This document shows positions 27,328 through 36,551 of a stretch of DNA of 64,000 nucleotides, in pieces. The DNA comes from Burkholderia oklahomensis C6786. Lineage in GTDB: Bacteria; Pseudomonadota; Gammaproteobacteria; Burkholderiales; Burkholderiaceae. The stretch lies in NCBI RefSeq assembly GCF_000959365.1, contig NZ_CP009555.1, forward strand, positions 4,030,001 through 4,094,000, given 5' to 3'. Within the stretch, counting starts at the first letter, position 1; every line of letters begins with the position of its first letter. The translations under genes were made by a program, and so were the position numbers. Below the pieces are notes generated by a model. That model was not told the origin of the DNA. It did not search any database and saw only the letters and a list, made by a program, of their open reading frames with translations.

Positions 27328-27356
27328 ATTATATGGAGCTCTTTTCGTCTTGGCAA
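27328..27356 (-). promoter_or_regulatory. Promoter of tRNA-Val
   Basis: Minus-strand TTGCCA (27351-27356) and a perfect TATAAT (27328-27333) are spaced by exactly 17 bp. The start would fall a few bases ahead of the tRNA 5' end. Confidence 0.85.
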
Positions 27357-27435
27357 GCGTTTTCGTGCATTTTGTTCGGCAAAGTTCGCACCCGTTGCCG
27401 AGCAGCGCAGCCGCCGGCGGGCGGCCTGCCAGCGC

Positions 27436-29682
27436 TCACGCCTTGCGGGCCGCCCGAACGACGCCCTGGACCTCGCCAAGCAGCGTGCACGCGCGCTGCA
27501 CCTGCGACGCGCTCGACACCTCGACTGTGAACTGCATGAACGCCGCATTGCGGCGGCTCTGCGTCTTCACGCCGATCACGTTCATTTTCTCGCGCGCGAA
27601 CACTTCGGAGATGTCGCGCAACAGCCCCTGCCGGTCGGTGGCTTCGAGCATCAAGTCGACCGGATAGACGGACGCGCCGCGCCCGCCCAGCACGTCGGCA
27701 GACCAGGTCGTCTGCAGCACGCGCTCGGGCGCGCGCTCGGCCATCCGGCGAAACGTCGGGCAATCGCTGCGATGGATCGACATCCCCTTGCCGCGCGTGA
27801 CGAAGCCGCTGATCGGATCGGGCGGCGCCGGGCGGCAGCAGCGCGCGAGCTGCGTGAGAAGCGCGTCGACGCCGACGACGAGCACGCCCGTCGACGCGCC
27901 GTGCGCGACGTTCGCCCCGCTCGCGCGCTTCTCGAAGTTCGCGGGCGCTTCAGGCTCGGGTTCCGGCGCGGGCGCGTCGGAAAGCGCCTGCTCGACGTTG
28001 CGCAGGCTGAACTCCTCCTTGCCGACGGCCGCGAACAGCTCGTCGGGCGACTTGAAGCCGAGCTTCGCCGCGAGGTGCTCGAGATTGACCGATGTCTTGC
28101 CTTCCCGCTGCAGCGTCTTCTCGACGAGCGCGCGGCCGTGCGCGACGGTCTCCTGCTGATCGACCGCGTTGAACCAGGCGCGCACCTTCTGGCGCGCGCG
28201 CGAGCTGTGCAGATAGCCGAGCTGCGGATTGAGCCAGTCGCGCGACGGGCCGCCCTCCTTCACCGCGACGATCTCGACCGTCTGGCCGTTCGCAAGCGGC
28301 GTGTTGAGCGGCACCATCGCACCGTCGACGCGCGCGCCACGGCAGCGATGGCCAAGCTCGCTGTGCAGGTGGTACGCAAAATCGACCGGCGTCGCGCCCT
28401 GCGGCAGCGCGATCACGCGCGCCTGCGGCGTCAGCACGTAGATGTGGTCGTCGTCGAGCGTCGTCTCGCGCAACTGCGCCCATGCTTCGCGGCCGCTCGC
28501 GTCGCCGTCGCCGCCGCTGTCCGCGACCTCGTCCTTCCACGCGAGGAGCTGGCGCAGCCAAGCGATCTTCTCGTCGTACTTCTCGCTTGCCGAGAACTGG
28601 CCGCCGTAGCCGCGCGCGCCCGCTTCCTTGTAGCGCCAGTGCGCGGCGACGCCGTATTCGGCGAAGCGGTGCATCTCCTGCGTGCGGATCTGCACTTCGA
28701 ACGCGCGGCCGTCGTCGCCGATCACGACCGTGTGCAGCGATTTGTAGCCGTTCGGCTTCGGCCGCGAGATGTAGTCGTCGAATTCCTTCGGCACCGGCTG
28801 CCACAGGTGGTGGACGATGCCGAGCACCGTGTAGCAATCCTTGATGTCCGGAACGATCACGCGAAACGCGCGCACGTCGTAGAGCTCGGAGAAGTCGAGT
28901 TCCTTGCCGCGCATCTTGCGCCAGATGCTGTAGATGTGCTTCGGACGGCCGCTCACCTCGGCCTGGATATGCGCGGCCGCGAGCTCGCGCTGCAGCCGCT
29001 CGATCGCCTCCGCGACGTACGCCTCGCGCTCGATGCGCTTCTCGTCGAGCAGCTTCGCGATACGCTTGTACGTGACGGGATCCTCGAAGCGGAACGCGAG
29101 ATCCTCGAGCTCCCACTTCAGTTGCCAGATCCCGAGCCGGTTCGCGAGCGGCGCGTAGATCTCGAGGGTTTCGCGCGCGGCGTCGGGCGGCGGCTCGATT
29201 TTCGCAGCCGCGTAATAGCGCAGCGACTGCAGCCGCGATGCGAGCCGAATCAGCACGACGCGGATGTCCTGCGCGAACGCGAGCAGCATCTTGCGCAGCG
29301 CCTCGATCTGCGCGCGCCGCTCGGCCTGTGCGTCGCGGCCCGCGTCGACGGGCGCGCTCTGCGCGGCGCGCAGGCTCACGGTACCGAGTCGCAGCAGCTT
29401 GCGCACGTCGGTGACGAGGCGCGCAACCTCGTCGCCGAAGCGCTCGGCGATCTGCTTTTCGGGATCGCTCAGATACGGCGCGAGCGCGAAGAGCGCGGCT
29501 GCCTGCACCGCGGGCGGATCGACGTTCAGCCGCTGCATGATCGTCGACGTGCCCGCTGCATGGTCCGCGAGCAGTTCGCCCGACGACAAGCGCGCGTCGC
29601 CCGCATGCTCGCGCACGAACGCGAGCACGTCGTCGAATGACGGCGCCGCGGCGGTCGCGGCGGAAGCGGAATCGGCTGTCAT
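27436..29682 (-). CDS. relA: RelA-type (p)ppGpp synthetase
   Basis: The 748-residue RSH protein has a degenerate hydrolase domain (about 30-200), where the HD motif of SpoT/Rel is replaced (ALFALAPYLSDP). It is followed by an intact synthetase domain (about 240-365; GRPKHIYSIWRKM, RPKPNGYKSLHTVV), TGS (about 410-470), a helical/zinc-finger-like region and an ACT domain (about 670-745). This marks a RelA, which makes (p)ppGpp on starved ribosomes and lacks hydrolysis. An upstream RidA-family gene is on the same strand 45 bp away. Confidence 0.95.
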   Translation of the reverse strand: MTADSASAATAAAPSFDDVLAFVREHAGDARLSSGELLADHAAGTSTIMQRLNVDPPAVQAAALFALAPYLSDPEKQIAERFGDEVARLVTDVRKLLRLGTVSLRAAQSAPVDAGRDAQAERRAQIEALRKMLLAFAQDIRVVLIRLASRLQSLRYYAAAKIEPPPDAARETLEIYAPLANRLGIWQLKWELEDLAFRFEDPVTYKRIAKLLDEKRIEREAYVAEAIERLQRELAAAHIQAEVSGRPKHIYSIWRKMRGKELDFSELYDVRAFRVIVPDIKDCYTVLGIVHHLWQPVPKEFDDYISRPKPNGYKSLHTVVIGDDGRAFEVQIRTQEMHRFAEYGVAAHWRYKEAGARGYGGQFSASEKYDEKIAWLRQLLAWKDEVADSGGDGDASGREAWAQLRETTLDDDHIYVLTPQARVIALPQGATPVDFAYHLHSELGHRCRGARVDGAMVPLNTPLANGQTVEIVAVKEGGPSRDWLNPQLGYLHSSRARQKVRAWFNAVDQQETVAHGRALVEKTLQREGKTSVNLEHLAAKLGFKSPDELFAAVGKEEFSLRNVEQALSDAPAPEPEPEAPANFEKRASGANVAHGASTGVLVVGVDALLTQLARCCRPAPPDPISGFVTRGKGMSIHRSDCPTFRRMAERAPERVLQTTWSADVLGGRGASVYPVDLMLEATDRQGLLRDISEVFAREKMNVIGVKTQSRRNAAFMQFTVEVSSASQVQRACTLLGEVQGVVRAARKA

Positions 29683-29727
29683 CGTCGGGTAGTGCGTGTT
29701 GCCGGAAAAAACGTGTCGCGCTCCGGT

Positions 29728-30081
29728 TCAGCTGCGCTGCGCGGCGACGACCACCACTTCGACGAGGCACGCGGGGTTCGCGAGCTTCGCCTCGACGGTC
29801 GCGCGCGGCGGCGTCGCGCCCGGTGCGACCCATGCGTCCCACACTTCGTTCATGCCCGGGAAGTTCGCCATGTCGGAGATGAAGATCTGCACCGACAGCA
29901 GATTCGACTTGTCGCTGTTCGCCTCGCCGAGCAGGCGGTCGATGTGGCCGAGCACTTCGCGCGTCTGGCCCTTGATGTCCTGCGCCGTGTCCTCGGCGAT
30001 CTGGCCCGCGAGGTAGACGGTGCCGTTGTGGATCGCGATTTCGGAAAGACGGGGGCCGACGTGGTGACGAGTAACTGCCAT
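29728..30081 (-). CDS. RidA family protein (YjgF/YER057c/UK114)
   Basis: The ATG at 30081 gives 117 residues starting MAVTRHHVGPRLSEIAIHNG. The family landmarks are VYLAGQIAEDTAQDIKGQTR, SNLLSVQIFISDMANFPGMN and the C-terminal PPRATVEAKLANPACLVEVV with the substrate-binding Arg. RidA proteins deaminate reactive enamine/imine intermediates. This is the shorter subfamily often listed as RidA-like. It lies between relA and an alpha/beta hydrolase on the same strand. Confidence 0.92.
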   Translation of the reverse strand: MAVTRHHVGPRLSEIAIHNGTVYLAGQIAEDTAQDIKGQTREVLGHIDRLLGEANSDKSNLLSVQIFISDMANFPGMNEVWDAWVAPGATPPRATVEAKLANPACLVEVVVVAAQRS

Positions 30082-30154
30082 GAGAATTCCCGGTTGGATG
30101 GTTGATCGGTGGACGGCGCGGCAAGCTCGCGTGCGGGCCGCGCCGAACCGCATA

Positions 30155-31060
30155 TTATGACGCGTGCGGCGCGTCTCCGACGAAAAATTGGCGAGCGATC
30201 GCGATCTGCTCGGCGCTCACGAACGCGGGCGCATGGCCGGCTTCCGCGATCTCGACGCTCGACACCGCGCGTCCGCGCGCCTTCATCGCATCGACCGTGT
30301 CGCGCGACAGCAGATCCGACTGCGCGCCGCGCACGACGAGAAGCGGCCCCGCGAACGCCTCGAGCGAATGCCATAGCCAAGCCTCGCCCTGCGCATTCGC
30401 TTCCGGCGTCGCCGCCTTGAACGGCACCGCGATGCGCGGGTCATAGCGCGCGCGCCACGAGCCGTCCGGGTCCTGCACGAGAAGCGGCCGGTTCAGCGCG
30501 CGCCACTCGTCGGGCGTGAGCGGGCCGAACGGCAACGACAGCGACGTCAGGTAATCGACGCCCTCCTGCTCGGTCGCGAAGCGCTTGTCGAGCCCCGTAT
30601 ATTCGCCGATGCGCTCGAGCGCGGCGGGCTCGATGTGCGGGCCGATGTCGTTGACGATCATCTTGCCGATCGGCGTGCCCGGCAATCCGCCGAGCGCGAG
30701 GCCGATCAGGCCGCCCATCGACGTGCCGAACCAGTCGACGCGCTCCACATCGAGACGCGCGATCAGCGTCACGATGTCGGCGACGTATTGCGGCACGCCG
30801 TAGAGCCCCGGATCCGCGAGCCAGTCCGACCGGCCGCGCCCGGCCACGTCGGGACAGACGACGCGATAGACGTCGGACAGCGCTGTCGCGAGACGATCGA
30901 AATCGCGCCCCGAGCGCGTGAGGCCGTGCACGCAGACGAGCACGCGCGGATTCACGGGATCGCCCCACTCGGTGTACGCGACGTGGTGCAAGCCCATTGG
31001 ATGCGCGCATTGCACGCGACGCTCGCGTGGAGAGACGGAAGTGACAAGGTTCGATGGCAT
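30155..31060 (-). CDS. Alpha/beta hydrolase
   Basis: From the ATG at 31060 (ribosome-binding site CAGGAT) the protein has 301 residues. It has the oxyanion motif VLVCVHGLTRSGRDF, the nucleophile elbow WFGTSMGGLIGLALG (Ser in GTSMG), and a C-terminal VEIAEAGHAPAF His. The catalytic Asp is probably in VVRGAQSDLL. The substrate is unknown. It may share a transcript with RidA and relA. Starts at 31087 or 31132 are possible. Confidence 0.88.
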   Translation of the reverse strand: MPSNLVTSVSPRERRVQCAHPMGLHHVAYTEWGDPVNPRVLVCVHGLTRSGRDFDRLATALSDVYRVVCPDVAGRGRSDWLADPGLYGVPQYVADIVTLIARLDVERVDWFGTSMGGLIGLALGGLPGTPIGKMIVNDIGPHIEPAALERIGEYTGLDKRFATEQEGVDYLTSLSLPFGPLTPDEWRALNRPLLVQDPDGSWRARYDPRIAVPFKAATPEANAQGEAWLWHSLEAFAGPLLVVRGAQSDLLSRDTVDAMKARGRAVSSVEIAEAGHAPAFVSAEQIAIARQFFVGDAPHAS

Positions 31061-31612
31061 CGGCGCATCCTGACGAACGATCGGCATGGTCGAACGCTCG
31101 GCGCCCCGATGGCGACGGGCCGCCGAACACATGGACCGATTGTAAACCGCTTCGCCGCGCGAGGCCGGTCGGCCGAACGGCGCGTTACGCGACGCGCAGC
31201 GACTCGCAGCGACGCGCGCGCCGCATGCCCGAGAAGAAATATCCGGTCGATCTATTTCATGAATCGAATTTCAGGAAAGTCGAACCGAATGATCGAATCG
31301 ATCGCTGATGCCCGGTCGACGAATCGATGCGTCGCATGGACGAACCGGCGACTGCAGCAATATGTCGCACGCCCCGTTCGCGAACCGCTGCGGCGCGGCC
31401 CGCGGCAGGCCCGGCCATCGCCGCCCGCTCGCGCTTCGCGCGCGAAAACGCCGTCGCGTAATTGTCGTGTAATTGACTTCGCCCGATTCATTTCATACGC
31501 TCGGCTCATCAAAAAAAACATATCGCCAATTCACGCATTCGCCATTCGTTTCAGCCGGCTGTCGCGCCGATGTCCAGCGACGCATCATCCGTCCGGCAGA
31601 AGGAGGCGCACG
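31061..31612. other. Divergent intergenic region, partly AT-richer
   Basis: No gene recognised. The half near the flavoprotein gene (31210-31560) is lower in GC than its surroundings and carries a promoter-like element at 31473-31501. Confidence 0.5.
31473..31501 (+). promoter_or_regulatory. Candidate promoter of the SQR-like/DUF1641 operon
   Basis: TTGACT (31473-31478) and TACGCT (31496-31501) have 17-bp spacing and point to the flavoprotein gene about 105 nt downstream. Confidence 0.5.
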
Positions 31613-32803
31613 ATGTCCACGCAGATCCTGATCGTCGGCGGCGGGCTCGGCGGCACGATGCTCGCCAATCAGCTCGCGTCGAAACTGTTCGACGAAGTCG
31701 TCCGCAACGATGTGCGGCTCACGCTGCTGTCCGATTCGCCGGACCACGACTACAAGCCGGCGTTCATGTACGTCGCGTTCGGCGCGTGCTTTCGCAACGA
31801 ACTGACGCGCGCCGAGCGCTCGCTGCTGCGCCCCGAGATCGCGTTCGTCGTCGATCGCGCGACGCATTTCGACTTCGCGACGCAGCACGTGCACACGAAG
31901 AGCGGCAAGCGCTACGGCTACGACCATCTCGTGATCGCGACGGGCTGCGTGCCGTCTCCCGAGCGCATCGAAGGCCTCGCCGAAGCAGGCGACCATTTCT
32001 ACCAGTACGAGCCCGCGCGGCGACTCGCCGAGCGAATCGCGTCGATCGAGCGCGGAACCGTGTTCGTCACCGTCACGTTCCCGAAGACGCACAACGTCCC
32101 GCATCAATGCGGGATCGCGCCGATCGAGACCACGCTGATGCTCGACGACGCGCTGCGCCGCCGCGGCGTGCGCGACAAGGTCGAGATCGTCTACACGTAT
32201 CCGACCGTGTCGCAACTGCTGCGCAATTGCCTGTTCCTGCAAAAGCCGACCTGCGACGTGCTGCCCGCGCTCTTCGAGCAGCGCGGCATCCGCTATCAGC
32301 GCGGCTTCACGCTCGCGCGCGTCGATCCGGCGCGCAAGATCGCGTCTTCGGAGGAAGGCGCGGAGCAGCCGTTCGACATCCTGATGGCGACGCCGCCCAT
32401 CCGCGCGGTCGAAGCGGTCCGCGAGAGCGGCGTGTCGGAGGCGGCCGACGACGAGGGGTGGCTGCCGACCGATCACGAGACGCTGCGCGTGCGCGGCATC
32501 GACAACGTCCATGCGATCGGCGACACCGTCGATCTACCCGTCAGCAAGGCGGGCGGCGCATGCCACAACCAGGCGCCCGTGATCGCCGACAACATCGCCG
32601 CGCAGATCCGGCTCGGCCATCCGGTCGCGTGCTACGACGGCAAGGTGCAGGCGGTCGCGCAAATGGGGCTCGACGCCGGAATGCCGCTCTGGTACGACTA
32701 CCGCCGCGACGTCCGGCCGACGCCGCCCACGAAGCTGGGCGGCCTGCTGCGCGTCGGCTTCAATCGCGGCATCTACTGGGCGGTCGCGCGCGGCCTCGCG
32801 TGA
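31613..32803 (+). CDS. Sulfide:quinone oxidoreductase-like FAD flavoprotein
   Basis: The ATG at 31613 follows AAGGAGG and gives 396 residues. The N-terminal FAD motif is ILIVGGGLGGTMLANQL, a second NAD/FAD motif is DHLVIATGCVPSP, and NVHAIGDTVDLPVSKAGGAC is the C-terminal FAD-contact region. Two cysteines, Cys166 (VPHQCGIAP) and Cys317 (GGACHNQ), are placed like the redox pair that handles sulfide in SQR. The C-terminal amphipathic part could attach it to the membrane. SQR oxidises sulfide and reduces quinone. A DUF1641 gene follows 26 bp later, a pairing seen with SQR homologues. Confidence 0.85.
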   Translation: MSTQILIVGGGLGGTMLANQLASKLFDEVVRNDVRLTLLSDSPDHDYKPAFMYVAFGACFRNELTRAERSLLRPEIAFVVDRATHFDFATQHVHTKSGKRYGYDHLVIATGCVPSPERIEGLAEAGDHFYQYEPARRLAERIASIERGTVFVTVTFPKTHNVPHQCGIAPIETTLMLDDALRRRGVRDKVEIVYTYPTVSQLLRNCLFLQKPTCDVLPALFEQRGIRYQRGFTLARVDPARKIASSEEGAEQPFDILMATPPIRAVEAVRESGVSEAADDEGWLPTDHETLRVRGIDNVHAIGDTVDLPVSKAGGACHNQAPVIADNIAAQIRLGHPVACYDGKVQAVAQMGLDAGMPLWYDYRRDVRPTPPTKLGGLLRVGFNRGIYWAVARGLA

Positions 32804-32829
32804 ATCGCCCTTCGTCCCGAGGAGCCGTC

Positions 32830-33258
32830 ATGTCGTCATCCGCCACGCCCGCGCACGACGCGCGCCCCACCGCGCTGGACGCGCCCGCCGCACCCGACCC
32901 GACCTGGGCCGCGATCGCGCCCGAACTGCGGCCGCTCCTCGTGGGCGACCGGCTCGGCAACCTCGTCGACCTGTTCGCGCTCGTCGCCGATCTCGTCGAT
33001 TTCGCCGATCAGGCTGCGGTCGAGAAGCTCAGCAAACTGTTCGAGGACGTCGTCGCGGCGGGCGCGACGGCGGGCGGCGCGCTGCGCGTCGCGAGCGCCG
33101 AGGCGCGCCGGCAGCGCGAGGCGCCGCCGCTGCGCGCGCTGTGGAGCCTGCTGCGGGACCCCGACACGCGGCGCGGCGTCGGCATGCTGCTGCGCGCGCT
33201 GCAGATCGCGGGGCGGCTGCACGGCGAGACGGCAGCGGGCGCGAACGCGGTCGTCTAG
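32830..33258 (+). CDS. DUF1641 domain protein
   Basis: The 142-residue protein starts MSSSATPAHDARPTALDAPA. It contains the DUF1641 helical core (LVDLFALVADLVDFADQAAV, LRALWSLLRDPDTRRGVGML). No signal peptide or catalytic motif is seen. DUF1641 proteins often accompany SQR-like flavoproteins or formate dehydrogenases and may be accessory proteins; the role is unproven. It is co-transcribed with the upstream flavoprotein gene. Confidence 0.85.
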   Translation: MSSSATPAHDARPTALDAPAAPDPTWAAIAPELRPLLVGDRLGNLVDLFALVADLVDFADQAAVEKLSKLFEDVVAAGATAGGALRVASAEARRQREAPPLRALWSLLRDPDTRRGVGMLLRALQIAGRLHGETAAGANAVV

Positions 33259-33751
33259 CGGCCCGCCGGACGGCCGTCGTGCGCGGAGATTCGCTCGTAT
33301 CGAGCGGCCTCGCGCTCGTGGCAGTCAAGACGGCCCGTGCGGCGTCGGAGGGCATATTGGCCGTCCGAGCAAACAGCCCGAGCAGCCCGGAAAGGACGAC
33401 TGAAGCGACCGCGCCGACGCGGCAACCGACGCAGATGCCGACGTCGATGCCGCTCCGCTCCCAGCCAGCCGCGCGACATCCCCGCCAAAGTCGTTCGGCG
33501 CTCGCTTCGGCCTTTGCGCAGCGCACTTCGGAGCCGAACGGACCCGCCCACGTCGGCGCACACCTTCAACCAACGCGCTTTTCGGCGACGAGGCAGACGG
33601 CACTCCCTGCCTGCGGGCAGTCCAAACGACCAGGACCGGCGCAACCGAGATAGTCAGGATCGCGGGCGCTGCCGCAGCAATCGAAACGAACGTGTCAGCC
33701 AATCCGTTCCGGCGACGCCACGGCGACAACCCCGCCATCGACCGCCGTCGC
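33259..33751. other. Intergenic region
   Basis: These 493 bp lie between two converging genes. Open frames are present on both strands, but none has a good start, ribosome-binding site or familiar motif. Nothing recognised. Confidence 0.4.
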
Positions 33752-34657
33752 TCACTGCTCGTCCCAGCACCACGCGCGGCGCAACTCGGCGCCGAGATAG
33801 TCGACGAACGTCCGCACGCGCAGCGCGAGGTGCCGCCCGCTCGGATACACCGCGTGAAGCGGCGCCGCGCTCGACGCGCATTCGGGCAGCACGCGCCGCA
33901 GCCTTCCCGCGGCGATGTCCGGCCCCACATCCCAGATCGACTTCAGCGCGATGCCCGCGCCTTCGAGCGCGAACGTGCGGGCCGCGCCGCCGTCGTTCGT
34001 CAGGAACGCGGCCGACACCTCGACCGCAACGGGCTCCGGCCCGTCGAAACGCCATTCGACGCGCGGCTGCTCGCCCATCACGATGCAGCGGTGCGCGCAC
34101 AAGTCGGCCGGATGCGCGGGCATGCCGCGCTCGGCGAGATAGGCGGGCGACGCGCACAGCACGCGATAGTTCGGCGCGAGCTCGCGCGCGATCAGCGACG
34201 AGTCCGCGAGCATGCCGATCCGCACCGCGACGTCGATATCGTGCGCGATCAGATCGACGACCGCGTCGGTGAGCTGCATCTGGACCGTCACCTGCGGATG
34301 CTGCCGCTGGAACGCGGCGACGATGGGCGCGATCCGCAGCCGCCCGAGTTCGCCCGGCGCCGTGATCCTCAGCGCGCCGCCGACGGTGCCGCGCTTGTCG
34401 CGCATCAGCGTCTCCGCCTGCTCGATCTCGGCGAGGATCTTCACGACCTGCGCGTGGAACAGCGCGCCCTCCTCGGTCAGCGTCTGCTCGCGCGTCGTTC
34501 GCTGCAGGAGCCGCACGCCGAGTCGCGCTTCGAGCTGCGCAAGCCGCTTGCTGACGACCGACAGCGACAGATCGAGCTCGCGCGCCGCGCCGGACAGGCT
34601 GCCTGCCGCGACGATCCGCGCGAACGTCGCGAGTGCCGGCAAATCGTCGATCAGCAT
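33752..34657 (-). CDS. LysR-family regulator of the SnoaL/deacetylase/SDR cassette
   Basis: The ATG at 34657 gives 301 residues. A LysR helix-turn-helix (LATFARIVAAGSLSGAAREL, then LSVVSKRLAQLEARLGVRLL) is followed by an effector domain (about 90-295). The longer open frame upstream is not protein-like. It diverges from the gene at 34846 across a 188-bp gap, the usual LysR layout, and therefore probably controls that operon. Confidence 0.9.
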   Translation of the reverse strand: MLIDDLPALATFARIVAAGSLSGAARELDLSLSVVSKRLAQLEARLGVRLLQRTTREQTLTEEGALFHAQVVKILAEIEQAETLMRDKRGTVGGALRITAPGELGRLRIAPIVAAFQRQHPQVTVQMQLTDAVVDLIAHDIDVAVRIGMLADSSLIARELAPNYRVLCASPAYLAERGMPAHPADLCAHRCIVMGEQPRVEWRFDGPEPVAVEVSAAFLTNDGGAARTFALEGAGIALKSIWDVGPDIAAGRLRRVLPECASSAAPLHAVYPSGRHLALRVRTFVDYLGAELRRAWCWDEQ

Positions 34658-34845
34658 CGATGCGCCCGCCGTCGGCCTCGCCCACCTTTTCCTTTTTGAG
34701 AAGAATCCATTCGCCAGAATCCCGTATCTGCATCGAAAACGGAAAACTAACATAGGCGCCTGCGCAGTACGAACGAAACGAACGATTTTCCCGCGCGGCC
34801 GCCTTCCGGCATCGCGCGCCACACAATGCATCCCCGGAGATCCGC

Positions 34846-35403
34846 ATGCTCGACACCCTTCGCCGACACTCGCTTCCCGCCACGCGCGCCGCGGCCGCGC
34901 TGCTGCTCGCGGCGGCGCTCGCGCCCGCCCGCGCCGATCCGGCCGGCCTGATCGAACCCAGGCATCTGAGCGCCGACCGCAGCCTGCCCGCCGCGCAGCG
35001 CGACGCGCAGATCCTCGCCGCACGCCGCTACGACACGTTCTGGCACGACGGCGACCCGGCGCTCGCGCGCGCCGCGCTCGCCGACGACTTCGCCGACCGC
35101 ACGCCGCCGCCCGGCCGCGCGCCCGGCCTTGCCGGCCCGCTCGCCGCGTCGCGGACGATGCGTGAAGCGATCCCCGACATGTCGTGCGAGATCGAGCAGA
35201 TGATCGTCGCGGGCGACCGCGTCGTCGTGCACCTGCGCTTTCGCGGACACTTCACCGGCACGTTCGAGGGCGCGCAGGGCAAGGGCCAGGCGATCGACTT
35301 CATCGCGACCGACATCTACCGCGTCGAACGCGGCCGGATCGCCGAGAACTGGCACATCGAAGACAACCTGACGCTGCTGCGCCAGCTTGGCGTCGCGGCG
35401 TGA
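34846..35403 (+). CDS. Exported SnoaL/NTF2-like protein
   Basis: The 185-residue protein has an N-terminal signal peptide (RAAAALLLAAALAPARA, cleavage near residue 28). The mature part has an NTF2-like alpha+beta fold of the SnoaL polyketide-cyclase type: AARRYDTFWHDGDPALARAA, then EIEQMIVAGDRVVVHLRF and FIATDIYRVERGRIAENWHI. Export is unusual for this family. It is the first gene of a three-gene operon behind the LysR gene; the next gene starts 9 bp after its stop. Confidence 0.82.
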   Translation: MLDTLRRHSLPATRAAAALLLAAALAPARADPAGLIEPRHLSADRSLPAAQRDAQILAARRYDTFWHDGDPALARAALADDFADRTPPPGRAPGLAGPLAASRTMREAIPDMSCEIEQMIVAGDRVVVHLRFRGHFTGTFEGAQGKGQAIDFIATDIYRVERGRIAENWHIEDNLTLLRQLGVAA

Positions 35404-35412
35404 CGGGAGAAC

Positions 35413-36495
35413 ATGGACATGACGACGAGCACGCTAGAAGCGTCCGCAACCTCGGCAGCGCCCGCGGCGCCCGACCGGCGCGACTTTCTCGCCCGCGCGG
35501 GCGGCGGCATCGGCCTCGCGGCGGCCGGGCTCGCGCTCGGCTCGGCGGCCGCGCCGAGCGGTGCGGCTTCGGCACATGCTTCGGCCGCGTCGACCGCCGC
35601 CCGATCGCCGCTCCGCTCGCCGGCCGGCCAGGCGGCGCCAGGCGCGTTCTGGCCGAACGGCGCGCGGCTCGTGATCTCGATCTCGATGCAGTTCGAAGCG
35701 GGCGGCCAGCCGCCGACGGGCGCCGACAGCCCGTTCCCGCACGTCGACTTCCCGCCGCAGGTGAGCGTCGACCTCGCGTCCGCGACGTGGTTCGCGTACG
35801 GCTACCGCGAAGGCATCCCGCGCATGCTCGATCTGTGGGACCGGCACGGCATCAAGGTCACGTCGCACATGATCGGCGAGGCCGTGCGTCACCGGCCGGA
35901 CCTCGCGCGCGCGATCGTCGCGCGCGGCCACGAGGCCGCGGCACACGGCCCGCGCTGGAGCTCGCAGTACGCACTCGCCCGCGACGAAGAGCGGCGCTTC
36001 CTGATCGCCGCGCGCGACATGGTCGAGGCCGAAACGGGCGCGCGGCCCGTCGGCTACAACTGCAATTGGCTGCGGCGCGGTCCGAACACGCTGTCGCTGC
36101 TGCAGGAGCTCGGCTACCAGTATCACATCGACGACGTGAGCCGCGACGAGCCGTTCATCGAGCAAGTGAACGGCAAGGATTTCGTCGTCGTGCCCTATAC
36201 GCTGCGCAACAACGACATCCTGCTCGTCGAGGGCCGCAACTATTCGCCCGGGCGGTTCCTCGACCAGATCAAGCTCGACTTCGATCAGTTGTACGACGAA
36301 GCCGGCATGCGGCGGCGGATGATGTCGATCAGCGCGCACGACCGGATCAGCGGCACGCCGCAGATGGTGCGCGCCTGGGACGCGTTCCTGCGCTACGCGA
36401 AATCGCACCCGGGCGTCGTGTTCATGCGCAAGGACGACATCGCGCGCTACGCGCTGCAAAGCCCGCTCACGCTGCGCGAGAGCGAAACCCTCTGA
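35413..36495 (+). CDS. Tat-exported polysaccharide deacetylase-family protein
   Basis: The 360-residue protein has a twin-arginine signal (DRRDFLARAGG followed by a hydrophobic stretch, about 20-60). The mature NodB-like domain resembles the PuuE allantoinase-type deacetylase subgroup: IPRMLDLWDRHGIKVTSHMI, GHEAAAHGPRWSSQ with a probable metal His, and AHDRISGTPQMVRAWDAF near the end. Family members hydrolyse amide or acetyl groups with a divalent metal. Substrate unknown. Tat export suggests that it folds with its metal before export. Confidence 0.85.
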   Translation: MDMTTSTLEASATSAAPAAPDRRDFLARAGGGIGLAAAGLALGSAAAPSGAASAHASAASTAARSPLRSPAGQAAPGAFWPNGARLVISISMQFEAGGQPPTGADSPFPHVDFPPQVSVDLASATWFAYGYREGIPRMLDLWDRHGIKVTSHMIGEAVRHRPDLARAIVARGHEAAAHGPRWSSQYALARDEERRFLIAARDMVEAETGARPVGYNCNWLRRGPNTLSLLQELGYQYHIDDVSRDEPFIEQVNGKDFVVVPYTLRNNDILLVEGRNYSPGRFLDQIKLDFDQLYDEAGMRRRMMSISAHDRISGTPQMVRAWDAFLRYAKSHPGVVFMRKDDIARYALQSPLTLRESETL

Positions 36496-36551
36496 CGGGC
36501 GGCGGCGCAGCGGCGCCGCGCCCTTTCCTCCTTCGTTTCGGAGATCACACG

